Shown here: piece by piece, positions 7,998 to 16,113 of the stretch
Layout of the letters: every line of letters starts with the position of its first letter
How positions within the stretch are numbered: the first letter of the stretch is position 1
DNA from: Marinibacterium profundimaris
Lineage (GTDB): Bacteria; Pseudomonadota; Alphaproteobacteria; Rhodobacterales; Rhodobacteraceae
NCBI RefSeq assembly: GCF_002210095.1
Contig: NZ_AQQR01000005.1
Location: forward strand, 1-64,000
Length of the DNA stretch: 64,000 nucleotides
Direction of reading: 5' to 3'
Program-made: the position numbers and the translations under genes
Notes under the pieces: generated by a model
What the model saw: only the letters and a program-made list of their open reading frames with translations
Database searches by the model: none
What the model was told of the DNA's origin: nothing

Positions 7998-9497
7998 ATG
8001 ATCAAGCGGCTTCTTCTTTCCACGACGGTCCTGGCGTGTTTCGCGGGGCTTCCTGCGTCAGCCGAGGTCAGCAAGGCCGAACTGGACGCGATTTCCATCC
8101 CAGACAAGGTTGAGACGTCGATCGGCACACTCGAGTTCTTCGACGGCGTGCCGGTCGGCGACACGGTCGACAAGGTCTACGACAATCTCGACCGGATGCG
8201 CGGTCTCGCGGTATTCTTAGACAATCAGGGCGCGGCCTCGCTCCATGCCATGCGGATGGGAAATGCGGGCATCGGTGCCGATGCGTCCAACAAGATCACC
8301 ATCACCGAACAGCTGCTCCAGCCCGAGTCCCTCTACCTGACTGGGAACACATCGACGCTTTACGCGCTTGGCTACATGGATCTGAAAAAGGATGGCCCGC
8401 TGGTCATCGAACTGCCGCCCGGCATGCTGGGTTTCGTCGATGACGCCTGGTTTCGCTATGTCGAGAACCTCGGCGCGATCGGCCCGGACAAGGGGAAGGG
8501 TGGCAAGTACCTGATGCTGCCGCCCGACTACAAGGGGGCGGTGCCGGACGGGTATTTCGTGATCAGACCCGACACCTACAGCAACCTCGTGTTCCTGCGC
8601 GGCTCCATCGCAAAGGGGCTGGCACCTGCGGTCGAGAACATCAAGTCCAACCTCAAGGTCTATCCGCTGTCGCAGGCGGAGAATCCGCCCGAGACGGAGT
8701 TCGTCAACATCTCCGCCAAGAGCTACAACACGGTCGCGCCGAACGATTTCAGCTTTTTCGAGGGCATCAACCAGGTGGTCCAGGAAGAGCCGATCGACGC
8801 CATCGGCGCCGAGGCGCGCGGGCTTCTGGCCGCGATCGGCATCGTCAAGGGCCAGCCCTTCAGCCCCGATGCGCGCATGAAGAAGCTGCTTGGCGAAGCG
8901 GCGACGCTCGGTGCGGCGACGGCGCGGGCCATCACCTATCAGCCGCGCATCAAGGGCGTATACATCTATCCCGACACCGACAGTGCCTGGACGACCGCCT
9001 ACGCGAACAAGAACACCACCTTCGAGGCAAATGGCGCGATGGGCCTCGATGCGCGGGTGTTGTTCTATTACAATGCGACCGGCGTAACGCAGGCGATGGC
9101 GGCCACCACGGTCGGGCAAGGATCGGACTATGCGCTTGCCTACCTCGATGCGGACAAGAAACCGCTCGACGGGGCCAAGACCTACAGGCTGCACCTGCCG
9201 CCCGATGTGCCGGTCAACAACTTCTGGGCGGTAACGCTCTACGACACCCAGACGCGCTCCCTGCTGCAGACCGGCCAGGAGTTTCCGACCATCGGCAGCC
9301 AGACGCAGGGCATGACCGCCAACGCCGACGGCTCCTACGACATATATTTCGGGCCCAAGGCGCCGGAAGGCAAGGACGGCAACTGGTTGCAGACCGTTCC
9401 GGGCAAGAGCTGGTTCACGATCCTGCGGATGTATGGCCCGCTCGAACCCTGGATCGACCAGAGCTGGCGGCCCGGAGAGATCGAACTGGTTCAATGA
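7998..9497 (+). CDS. Exported DUF1254/DUF1214 protein (third copy, paralogue of the first)
   Basis: The product has 499 residues, with a signal peptide ending near ASA (residue 22). It carries the same DUF1254-DUF1214 architecture as 4727-6226, with the same length and a nearly identical C-terminal third (EFPTIGSQT, RMYGPLEPWIDQ). The ATG at 7998 follows GGAAGGC. Upstream in-frame codons would remove the signal peptide from the N-terminus, so they are rejected. Tandem duplication around a diverged member suggests selection for dosage or for two sub-functions. Function is unknown; the AraC pair upstream is the likely regulator by position. Confidence 0.9.
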   Translation: MIKRLLLSTTVLACFAGLPASAEVSKAELDAISIPDKVETSIGTLEFFDGVPVGDTVDKVYDNLDRMRGLAVFLDNQGAASLHAMRMGNAGIGADASNKITITEQLLQPESLYLTGNTSTLYALGYMDLKKDGPLVIELPPGMLGFVDDAWFRYVENLGAIGPDKGKGGKYLMLPPDYKGAVPDGYFVIRPDTYSNLVFLRGSIAKGLAPAVENIKSNLKVYPLSQAENPPETEFVNISAKSYNTVAPNDFSFFEGINQVVQEEPIDAIGAEARGLLAAIGIVKGQPFSPDARMKKLLGEAATLGAATARAITYQPRIKGVYIYPDTDSAWTTAYANKNTTFEANGAMGLDARVLFYYNATGVTQAMAATTVGQGSDYALAYLDADKKPLDGAKTYRLHLPPDVPVNNFWAVTLYDTQTRSLLQTGQEFPTIGSQTQGMTANADGSYDIYFGPKAPEGKDGNWLQTVPGKSWFTILRMYGPLEPWIDQSWRPGEIELVQ

Positions 9498-9565
9498 GCG
9501 AGGCGCCGGCCAATATCCGTTGAACCAATCGAGAATCCCTTTGCAAACGGCCTGCTTCGAAGTAG

Positions 9566-9949
9566 TCATCCGATGTTGTTGGCTTGCTCCATCCACTCAA
9601 CCGTAGACGAGTTGAGCATCTGCGCCAGCGTCACCTCCGGTCCCTGCTTCCCGTCCAGGATCGCATCGACGATATCAGGCGCGAGCAGCGTGAGCCGCAG
9701 AACCCGCGTCATGTAGGAGGGTGCGATCCCCTCGCGCTCGGCCAGTTCAAAAATGGTGGCGAACTCGCCGGATTCCAGCATCCTCTTCCAGCGGAAGGCG
9801 CGGGCCAGCGCCTTGACCAGCGCGTTGTCGGTCCGGCGCGACGGCATCGCGCCGTCGGGCAACTGCATCTCCTTGCGCCCGCCGCGCTTCAAGACGCGGA
9901 ACGGGACGTGGAGTGTCACGGTGTCGGGGACTGGCGCGCCGCGTGTCAC
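9566..9949 (-). CDS. Small HTH protein of the recombinase module
   Basis: This is a 127-residue protein starting at a GTG that overlaps the recombinase stop by four bases (GTGA), which indicates translational coupling. The C-terminal half, with ELAEREGIAPSYMTRVLRL, is a ParB/KorB-like HTH followed by an EAILDGKQGP-type segment. The N-terminal part has PFRVLKRGGRKEM and a short basic patch. Close relatives follow recombinase genes in many alphaproteobacterial elements; their role is not established. It is most likely a DNA-binding accessory or regulator of the recombinase. The gene is convergent with the DUF1254 genes, with 68 bases between the stop codons. Confidence 0.75.
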   Translation of the reverse strand: MTRGAPVPDTVTLHVPFRVLKRGGRKEMQLPDGAMPSRRTDNALVKALARAFRWKRMLESGEFATIFELAEREGIAPSYMTRVLRLTLLAPDIVDAILDGKQGPEVTLAQMLNSSTVEWMEQANNIG

Positions 9950-11268
9950 GCAGCTTCTCCGATTCCACCGACCAGCATCTCGCGGGCCAGACCGCCGAGG
10001 CCGTCGACGCGCAGGCGGACGTTGAGCCCGTCCACGCCGATGTCGACCCGCTCCACCAACAGCGCCACGATGCGCGCCTGTTCGGCGGGGAACAGTTCGT
10101 CCCATAGCGGGTCGAGTTGTTGCAGGGCCGTACGGGCGTCGGCCTCGGTGATCTCGCCATCCTGCGAGCGGGCCGCCTTCCATGTGCCCGCCACAATCTC
10201 CGGCTGGCGAAACACGGCGCGGAGCTGGTCGATGACGGCGGCCTCGATCTCGCCTGCGGGGACACGACCCACCGGGCACGATCCGGTACCGTGCTTCAGC
10301 ACGGTCTGGCTCACATAGTAGCGGTAGAGCCTGTCGCCCTTGCGGGTATGCGTCGGTGAGAACGCGGCGCCATCGGGACCGAACAGCAGCCCCTTCAGCA
10401 GCGCGGGCGTGTCGGCGCGCGTGCGCGCGGCGCGCTTGCGCGGGCTCTCCTGGAGGATGGCGTGAACCTTGTCCCACGTCTCGCGGTCGATGATCGCGTC
10501 GTGCTCGCCGGGATAGCTGTCGCCCTTGTGGACCGCCTCGCCGATGTAGGCGCGGTTACTGAGCATCCGGTAGATGTATTTCTTGTCGATCCGGTTGCCG
10601 CGCGGGGTCCGGATGCCGCGCATACCGACCTCTCGCGCCAGCTCCGTGCAGGACCCGATCTCGAGGAAGCGGTCGAAGATCCAGCGCACATGCGCGGCGG
10701 TTTCCTCGTCTACCAGCAGCTTGCGGTTCTCGACGCGGTAGCCGTAGGGCGGCACTCCGCCCATCCACATGCCCTTCTTGCGGCTGGCGGCGACCTTGTC
10801 GCGGATGCGTTCGGCCGTCACCTCGCGCTCGAACTGGGCGAAGCTGAGCAGGATGTTCAGCGTCAGCCGGCCCATCGACGTGGTCGTGTTGAAGCTCTGC
10901 GTGACCGACACGAAGGTTACGCCGTTCCGGTCGAACACCTCCACCAGCTTGGCAAAATCCGCCAGCGACCGAGAGAGGCGGTCGATCTTGTAGACCACCA
11001 CATCGACCAACCCGTCCTCGATGTCCTCTAGCAGCCGCTTCAGGCCAGGGCGATCCAGCGTGCCGCCCGAGATGCCGCCGTCGTCATACTGATCGCGGAC
11101 CAGCACCCAGCCTTCGGATCGCTGGCTGGCGATGTAGGCATCGCAGGCCTCTCGCTGGGCGTGGAGCGAGTTGAACTCCTGCTCCAGCCCTTCCTCGGAG
11201 GATTTTCGGGTGTAGACGGCACACCGCAGCTTGCGGACGACCTTCGATTTCTCGGGCGGCTTCGTCAT
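9946..11268 (-). CDS. Large serine recombinase (resolvase/invertase N-terminal domain)
   Basis: The product is a 440-residue site-specific recombinase. Residues of about 15-160 form the resolvase domain, with AVYTRKSSEEG (catalytic Ser in the KSS region), YDDGGISGGTLDRP and YKIDRLSRSL. Residues 170-290 match the Recombinase domain (PPYGYR, GIRTPRGN). The zinc-ribbon region that usually follows has lost its cysteine pairs, as in other members of this subfamily. The ATG at 11268 overlaps the DUF2924 stop by four bases (ATGA), so the three genes form a coupled operon. The enzyme probably excises or integrates the surrounding element; no attachment site could be identified. Confidence 0.92.
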   Translation of the reverse strand: MTKPPEKSKVVRKLRCAVYTRKSSEEGLEQEFNSLHAQREACDAYIASQRSEGWVLVRDQYDDGGISGGTLDRPGLKRLLEDIEDGLVDVVVYKIDRLSRSLADFAKLVEVFDRNGVTFVSVTQSFNTTTSMGRLTLNILLSFAQFEREVTAERIRDKVAASRKKGMWMGGVPPYGYRVENRKLLVDEETAAHVRWIFDRFLEIGSCTELAREVGMRGIRTPRGNRIDKKYIYRMLSNRAYIGEAVHKGDSYPGEHDAIIDRETWDKVHAILQESPRKRAARTRADTPALLKGLLFGPDGAAFSPTHTRKGDRLYRYYVSQTVLKHGTGSCPVGRVPAGEIEAAVIDQLRAVFRQPEIVAGTWKAARSQDGEITEADARTALQQLDPLWDELFPAEQARIVALLVERVDIGVDGLNVRLRVDGLGGLAREMLVGGIGEAA

Positions 11269-11783
11269 GTCCGCCCCCTGTGGTTCTTGAGCCCGAAGAA
11301 GGTCCACCCGTTCCAACGAGTGCCGGTGATGGCGCGGGCGATAGCGGACAGCGACTTGTAGGGCCGCCCCTGCCATTCGAAGCCGTCGGCGGTGACGGTG
11401 ACGATCTGTTCGACGCCCTGCCACTCGCGCAGAAGCCTCGTGCCGGTGATCGGGCGGTCGCGATCGGCGCGGATGCCGCGCTTCCTCTTGTCGCCGCCGT
11501 CCAGTTCCTCGCCAAGCCGCTCCAGCCGCCGGATCGTCTCGGGCTTCAGCCCGCCATAGGCGAGTTCCTGGATGCGGTAGGCCAAGCGGGATTCGAGGTA
11601 GCGGCGATTGAATGCTGGCGGCTCGGTGTCGAACAGGTCGCGCCACTGCGCCTTCAGCTCCGGCGTCGTCGCCGTCTTCAGCGCGGCCAGCCTCCGGCGC
11701 TGGTCTACTGGCAGAGAAATGATATCAACCAACCCGATCAGCAGGTGCAACGAGTAGCTTAATTTACGCCAGATCTTGTCCAA
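11265..11783 (-). CDS. DUF2924 family protein
   Basis: This 172-residue protein matches DUF2924: TPELKAQWRDLFDTEPP, FNRRYLESRLAYRIQELAYGG, a basic middle part and a C-terminal GFEWQGRPYKSLSAIARAITG.RWNGWTFFGL. The latter resembles a small DNA- or protein-binding fold that is usually fused or coupled to serine recombinases. The first ~35 residues are unlike the family start, so translation may begin nearer residue 19 (a TTG/GTG region). It is the first gene of the recombinase operon and lies divergent to prophage genes starting 34 bases away. Its role is unknown; position suggests an accessory factor for recombination. Confidence 0.8.
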   Translation of the reverse strand: MDKIWRKLSYSLHLLIGLVDIISLPVDQRRRLAALKTATTPELKAQWRDLFDTEPPAFNRRYLESRLAYRIQELAYGGLKPETIRRLERLGEELDGGDKRKRGIRADRDRPITGTRLLREWQGVEQIVTVTADGFEWQGRPYKSLSAIARAITGTRWNGWTFFGLKNHRGRT

Positions 11784-11817
11784 GAGATGGGGGGTAGCTC
11801 AGTGTGCAGTGAGCGGC

Positions 11818-12012
11818 ATGCGGTTCACGCCCAAGGGCTACGGCGGTCACCGCCGCAACCCCGACGAGGTCAAGCGCGACGGCTGGAAGGAACAGGGGCT
11901 GCTGGCCGTCGCCGTCGACGACGACCGCCTGACCTGGCCCGAGCGGGAGCTGGTGCGCCAGCTCGGCGAGCGTCTCTACGGCAAGCGGGAACGGGATGCG
12001 CGCCATGGGTGA
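11818..12012 (+). CDS. Short phage-associated protein
   Basis: This is a 64-residue frame beginning MRFTPKGYGGHRRNP and ending LGERLYGKRERDARHG. Similar short proteins sit just upstream of DUF6362-type genes in alphaproteobacterial prophages; the function is unknown. The TGA overlaps the start of the next gene by eight bases, as in a compact phage operon. Because the DUF2924 gene starts immediately upstream on the other strand, the phage region has probably been joined here to the recombinase module. An upstream ATG at 11776 would add 14 residues without family support. Confidence 0.6.
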   Translation: MRFTPKGYGGHRRNPDEVKRDGWKEQGLLAVAVDDDRLTWPERELVRQLGERLYGKRERDARHG

Positions 12013-12451
12013 GTGGACCACAGCACAGGTGCAGGACCGGCTGGAGCTCGCGGCGGGCGTGATGCGGCAGATGCCGGGCGTGATGCCGCAGGGCTTCTTC
12101 AACGCATGGCCCGAGTACTTCCACAGCTTCGCCGACAAGGTCGGTCAGGAACCGCAGATGCGTCGCCCGAGGCCCAGCCCGCGCCAGATCACGCAGGCCG
12201 AGGAGGCCATGCTCTGGCTGCGCTGGCTCGAGCCCGAGGATGGGCGCCTGGTCTGGGCCCGCGCCGACGGCATGGCGTGGAAGCCGATCTGCTGGCAGTT
12301 CGGCCTGTCGCGCACGGCCGCGACCAAGCGCTGGCAATACGGTCTGGCGGTGATCACTTGGCGGCTGAACGGTCGCGTGCCGTCGTCCCGACGCTCGCAG
12401 CAGTTCGTCATCGAAAACGCCAATCGCCTGTCAAGAAAAATCATCCTCTGA
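12005..12451 (+). CDS. DUF6362 family phage protein
   Basis: This 148-residue protein starts MGEWTTAQVQDRLELA and has an internal HTH-like stretch (WKPICWQFGLSRTAATKRW), typical of DUF6362 proteins found beside terminase and methylase genes in prophages. It may bind DNA. The last residues (about 12415-12451) overlap a segment resembling the start of a serine-recombinase gene on the other strand, so the C-terminus may be altered by a rearrangement. An ATG at 11996 (three residues earlier) is also possible. Confidence 0.7.
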   Translation: MGEWTTAQVQDRLELAAGVMRQMPGVMPQGFFNAWPEYFHSFADKVGQEPQMRRPRPSPRQITQAEEAMLWLRWLEPEDGRLVWARADGMAWKPICWQFGLSRTAATKRWQYGLAVITWRLNGRVPSSRRSQQFVIENANRLSRKIIL

Positions 12452-12849
12452 GGAAATTTTCGGGTGTACATCGCCGGGCCTTTCACATTTCGACGAGGCC
12501 GTTAGAAAACCAATATGCTCGGGAGAGGAGCGCGCAGGCCGACGCCGCGCCGCTGGCTTCCGGGGTCCAGCGAAGGGTCCATCCGGGGTCCAATGGGCTA
12601 ACCCATTGAGTTCTTGGTTCCTTCCTGGCGAAATTCGTATGCTGGCGGGCGAAGCGCGGGACATCGCCAGCGACAGGGCCGGATTTTTGGGAAACCACCC
12701 GAGCAGGCATCCACCCGCAATCGTCTGAAAACCGCAACAAAACAAACCTTTGGTACCGGATGCGCCCCGTGGCCGCTGGACCCCTCGCGGAGTCCAGGCT
12801 GGCTTCCGGGGTCCGGAGTCCAGGGGTCCACCGAATTGAGGCGAACCGA
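12452..12849. repeat. Rearranged spacer with a 17-bp direct repeat and GGGGTCC clusters
   Basis: No gene is recognisable. An identical 17-bp sequence (12552-12568 and 12798-12814) brackets about 230 bases. GGGTCC or GGAGTCC boxes cluster around each copy (12561-12591 and 12775-12826). A hairpin AATGGG-CTAA-CCCATT lies at 12592-12607. The left edge (12445-12476) resembles the 5' end of a recombinase gene on the minus strand. Together this looks like a junction made by several rearrangements inside prophage DNA. Confidence 0.5.
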
Positions 12850-13140
12850 ATGACGCTGAGCTTTGCCCCGGACGCGATCGAGACCTGGCCGCTATCCAAG
12901 CTCCAGCCTTATGCCAAGAACGCAAAGGCGCATGGCGCAGATCAAGTCGCCAAGATCGCCGCCAGCATGGCCGAGTTTGGCTGGACCGTTCCCTGCATCG
13001 TCGCGAAAGACGGTGAGTTGATCGCGGGCTATGGCCTGGTTCTGGCCGCGACGCAGCTCGGGCTGACGGCCGCGCCGGTGATCGTACTAGGTCATCTGAC
13101 CGAGGCGGGCCACCAGAACCCTGGGCCCAGGACTGATTGA
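12850..13140 (+). pseudogene. Truncated ParB-nuclease-domain protein (phage DNA-methylase type)
   Basis: The 96-residue frame starts with a clear ParB/Srx-like domain: ETWPLSKLQPYAKNAKAHG, QVAKIAASMAEFGWTVPCIV and DGELIAGYG. Intact relatives run on for hundreds of residues (…VLGHLTEAQRRAY…, then usually an adenine methyltransferase). Here homology stops at GHLTEA and the frame ends 10 codons later. Sequence after about 13109 instead resembles an IS5-type element, so an insertion plus later deletion removed the rest. The expected HGR is GYG here. The ATG at 12850 follows GAGG. Confidence 0.75.
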
Positions 13141-13187
13141 TTTCCCGGTTGGCCCCTGATCCAGCGTTCCGGAAAACGCACGGTGCC

Positions 13188-13300
13188 ATGTCTGATCTTT
13201 CTTGGCTGACAGACGCTCAGGTGGCGCGTCCTGAGGCCGTCGTCCCGAGGTTCACGCCAAGCCCCAGCTTTTGATGACCGGCGTGTGCCAAACGGCCCTC
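13188..13300 (+). pseudogene. Remnant of an IS5-family transposase (N-terminus)
   Basis: The ATG at 13188 begins MSDLSWLTDAQVAR, the typical start of a group of IS5-family transposases common in Rhodobacterales. The following codons, in a shifted frame, read towards FDDRRV, which matches the next family motif (VDDRRVLSG). One or more frameshifts and loss of everything after about 13300 leave only a stub. The element end probably lies near 13110, where it interrupts the ParB-domain gene. The call rests on remembered family motifs and is moderately secure. Confidence 0.55.
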
Positions 13301-13625
13301 TATCATGGCTCCTGCGCCTTTCAGACGCGCGCGTAACCTGGTTCGTGATGCCGCTCGACCATGATCACGGACCTAGCCAGCGGCCTGGTATGTTGGCCGC
13401 AGCCGCGTGATTTGCCGTGTCGAGCCTTGGAACAGGCCTTGGATCTTGGTATCTGGAAGGCCTTGATGCGCGCCGCGATGGCCTGGCCAGGATGTCGCGA
13501 GAACGGCAGAAACTTCGGGTTGTGCGCGGCATACGGCAGATCGTTTCACGCGATCCGGTGGATAAATGGTTTGAGTGGTCCGTTAGAGGGCTGTCAGCAG
13601 GCAACTTGGCAGGCGATTGGTAAAG
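13301..13625. other. Spacer upstream of the first GNAT gene
   Basis: I see no gene here. It joins the decayed prophage/IS region to the catabolic block and should hold the promoter of the acetyltransferase. The palindrome GGCCTGGCCAGG (within 13480-13492) is the only obvious motif. No convincing -35/-10 pair is visible. Confidence 0.4.
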
Positions 13626-14621
13626 ATGAGCATGAGTGTCGCACAGGACGAAGCCGAGGTCGCGCTGCCGTCGGGCAGCGCCGAACTGATGCCTGCAGAG
13701 GCAATTGCCCGCCACGGCGCCTTCATGCGGCGCGAGGCGCCCAAGGTCGACAGCGACTGGATGCAGGTCGATACCTTCAAGGCGCGGATCGAGCCGATCG
13801 ACACATCGATGATCCGGCAGATGCACGCACTGACTGTCAGCGTGTTCTGGCCGCACCGGGCACCGGACCTGGCGCTGGCCCTTGGGCTGGGATCGGGCTA
13901 CGTGGCGCTGGATCAGATCGATCGGCTGCTGAGCACCGCCATGGGCTTTCCCAGCGGTGAGGATTTCGCGACGCTCGGGATGATGGTGACCACGCCGCGC
14001 CTGCAATCCCATGGCACGGGCGGCCGCCTGCTGCGCCGGGTGATGCGCGATCAGGCGGGCCGGGATCTGCGGCTGACCGCCACGCGCGAAGGCTACCGCC
14101 TTTACGAGGTCGCAGGCTTCACGCCGGTGGCGCCCGTTCATCAGCATCAGGGCGTTGCGCGGGCGATCCGCCCGCCCGAGCCCGCCCGGGGTGTATCGGT
14201 CCGTCCCATGATCGAGGCCGACCTTGCCGCCCTTCGCGCGCTTGACCTGCATGCCTATGGCGCCGCCCGCGACCGCATCCTCGACGGGTTGCTGAAGGTC
14301 TCCGACGTCGTCGTGGCCGAGCGCGGTGGCGAAATCGAGGGTTATGCGATGATGCGCAAGTTTGGCAAGGGCCGGCTTATCGGCCCCCTTGTGGCCGAAC
14401 AGGATACCGTCGCCATGCAGCTTGCCGCCGCCTTCATCACGGCGCGCGAGGGCGATTTCCTGCGGATCGACACGATCATCGCCAGCGAACGCTTCGAGGC
14501 CTTCGTGGCGGCAGCGGGACTAGGCGTCTTCGACACGGTGACGGACATGCGCTATGGGCGCTTGCGCCGCGCGACCAGCGGACCGATGACCTACGCGATG
14601 GCGATGCAGTCCCTGGGATAG
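13626..14621 (+). CDS. Two-domain GNAT-family N-acetyltransferase
   Basis: This 331-residue protein has a GNAT fold in its first half: MMVTTPRLQSHGTGGRLLRRVM, a Q/RxxGxG/A-type acetyl-CoA site, followed by LYEVAGF. A second domain in the last ~120 residues (Acetyltransf_18-like) contains GDFLRID. A paralogue at 18582-19454 shares RLTAT..G..LYE..GF, HQHQG/FQHQG and GDFLRID. The enzyme would acetylate an amine with acetyl-CoA; in this setting a polyamine or amino-acid derivative is plausible but unproven. The ATG at 13626 is preferred; 13632 is possible. It is convergent with the FAD oxidase downstream. Confidence 0.8.
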   Translation: MSMSVAQDEAEVALPSGSAELMPAEAIARHGAFMRREAPKVDSDWMQVDTFKARIEPIDTSMIRQMHALTVSVFWPHRAPDLALALGLGSGYVALDQIDRLLSTAMGFPSGEDFATLGMMVTTPRLQSHGTGGRLLRRVMRDQAGRDLRLTATREGYRLYEVAGFTPVAPVHQHQGVARAIRPPEPARGVSVRPMIEADLAALRALDLHAYGAARDRILDGLLKVSDVVVAERGGEIEGYAMMRKFGKGRLIGPLVAEQDTVAMQLAAAFITAREGDFLRIDTIIASERFEAFVAAAGLGVFDTVTDMRYGRLRRATSGPMTYAMAMQSLG

Positions 14622-14810
14622 GGGCAGCTGCCTCCTGCCTGTGCAGTGGGGCAAGCCCGGCGCCTTTGGCGGACGCATGCAATCAGGCGGCAATCACGGA
14701 AGATCCGACAGGGGCTGACACTCTGGATGTCGCCATATGCCTGTGGCGGCACCCGGATGTTGTCACCAGGGTACCGCCGCGCGTCAAGATCCTTCGGCCA
14801 GGCGGCCGTG

Positions 14811-16100
14811 TCAGGAAATGCGGTCCTTCAGGCCGAAGTACATGCCGACCAGCGGCAGGAACCAGGGCTTGCCGGAATGCAGCGGCACCTTCGGCCAGGA
14901 CAGGCCGTCCAGCGGATTGGTGTCGGTGCGGCCCATGGCCATGTCCGCCAGAACCTGGCCCATCAGCGTCGACATCTGCGCGCCGTGACCGGAATACCCC
15001 ATGCCGTACAGCATGCCGTCGGCTTCGCCGGCGCGGGGATAGCGGTCCTTGGTCATGCCCACCATGCCGCCCCAGCAGTAGTCCAGGTCGACCTCTGCCA
15101 TCTGCGGGAACATCTGCGTCAGCGCCGCGCGCAGCACCTTGCCGGACTTGGCGTCCGAGCTCTGGTCCGACGTGGCCGAGAACCGCGCCCGCCCGCCGAA
15201 GATCAGCCGCTTGTCCGGCGACAGGCGGAAGTAGTTGCCGATGTTCAACGAGGTGACATAGGTGCGATCACCCGGCAGGGTCGCCGCGATCTCGGCATCG
15301 CTGAGCGGGCGGGTTGCCACGATGAACGAGCCCACGGAAATGATCCGCTTCCTGAAGAAGTCCAGCGGCGCCTTCTCGACGCTGTTGGAATAGCCGTTCG
15401 TCGCCGCGATCACCCGCTCGGCGCGGATCGTGCCCTTGGGTGTGTCGATCTTCCAGCCGGTGCCGTCACGTGTGCGCCCGGTGACCGGGGCCTCTTCCCA
15501 GATCCTGGCACCATGGCGATGCGCGGCTTCGGCAAGGCCGTTCACGTAGCGGCCCATGTGCATCATCGCCGACTTGCCATACAGCATGCCGCCGTGGAAC
15601 TGGTCCGAGTTGATCTCGCCGGTCAACTCGTGTTTTTCAAGGAAGCGCGTGTCGGGGTCGACCTCGCGATGGATCGTCTCGAAATTGGCGCGCAATCCCG
15701 CGACGTGGCTTGCCTTGGAGGCCAGCTTGAGCTTGCCGGACCGGCGGAAATCGCAATCGATCCCCTCTTCCGAGATGACGTCCTCGATCATGTCGATCGA
15801 GCGGTCATAGGCCTGCCAGAGCATCTTGGCGCGGTCCGCGCCAAGATGGGCCTTTGCCTCGCCATAGCCATGGGCCATGCCGTTGTTCAGGTGCCCGCCA
15901 TTGCGGCCGGAACCGCCGAAACCAACGTGACGGGCTTCAAGTACCGCGACGCTCACGCCCTCGCGGGCCAGCTTGCGCGCGGCGTTGAGACCGGTGAACC
16001 CGGCCCCGATCACGACCACGTCGACCTTGCCTTCGACCGGGCCGGCTTGCGGCGCGGCGAAGGGTGTCGAGGTGGCGTGCCAGTAGGACTGATATTGCAT
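14811..16100 (-). CDS. FAD-dependent amine oxidoreductase (DadA/PuuB-like)
   Basis: This 429-residue flavoenzyme has an N-terminal dinucleotide fold (VVVIGAGFTGLNAARKLA, about residues 27-45), an E at the end of the second strand (LEARHVGFGGSGRNGGHL) and a C-terminal FAD segment with GMGYSGHGAQMS. Its length and motifs fit gamma-glutamylputrescine oxidase (PuuB) and related oxidases of secondary amines or amino acids. It lies 13 bases downstream of a HAD hydrolase gene in the same operon. The substrate cannot be assigned from sequence. The ATG at 16100 places MQYQSYWHATS at the N-terminus, typical of PuuB-like proteins. Confidence 0.9.
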   Translation of the reverse strand: MQYQSYWHATSTPFAAPQAGPVEGKVDVVVIGAGFTGLNAARKLAREGVSVAVLEARHVGFGGSGRNGGHLNNGMAHGYGEAKAHLGADRAKMLWQAYDRSIDMIEDVISEEGIDCDFRRSGKLKLASKASHVAGLRANFETIHREVDPDTRFLEKHELTGEINSDQFHGGMLYGKSAMMHMGRYVNGLAEAAHRHGARIWEEAPVTGRTRDGTGWKIDTPKGTIRAERVIAATNGYSNSVEKAPLDFFRKRIISVGSFIVATRPLSDAEIAATLPGDRTYVTSLNIGNYFRLSPDKRLIFGGRARFSATSDQSSDAKSGKVLRAALTQMFPQMAEVDLDYCWGGMVGMTKDRYPRAGEADGMLYGMGYSGHGAQMSTLMGQVLADMAMGRTDTNPLDGLSWPKVPLHSGKPWFLPLVGMYFGLKDRIS

Positions 16101-16113
16101 CACGACAGGTCCG

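Noticed and set aside
7998-8040. Lipoprotein signal (VLAC) in the third DUF1254 protein
   Set aside because: The cysteine sits inside the hydrophobic core, and an ordinary ASA cleavage site follows; the paralogue has no cysteine there.
5924-8173. Long minus-strand frame opposite the DUF1254 genes
   Set aside because: It is antisense to signal-peptide-bearing family proteins on the plus strand and has no recognisable motif.
13361-13960. Plus-strand frame overlapping the first GNAT gene
   Set aside because: It is a different frame across the GNAT start with Arg/Gly-rich composition and no motif.
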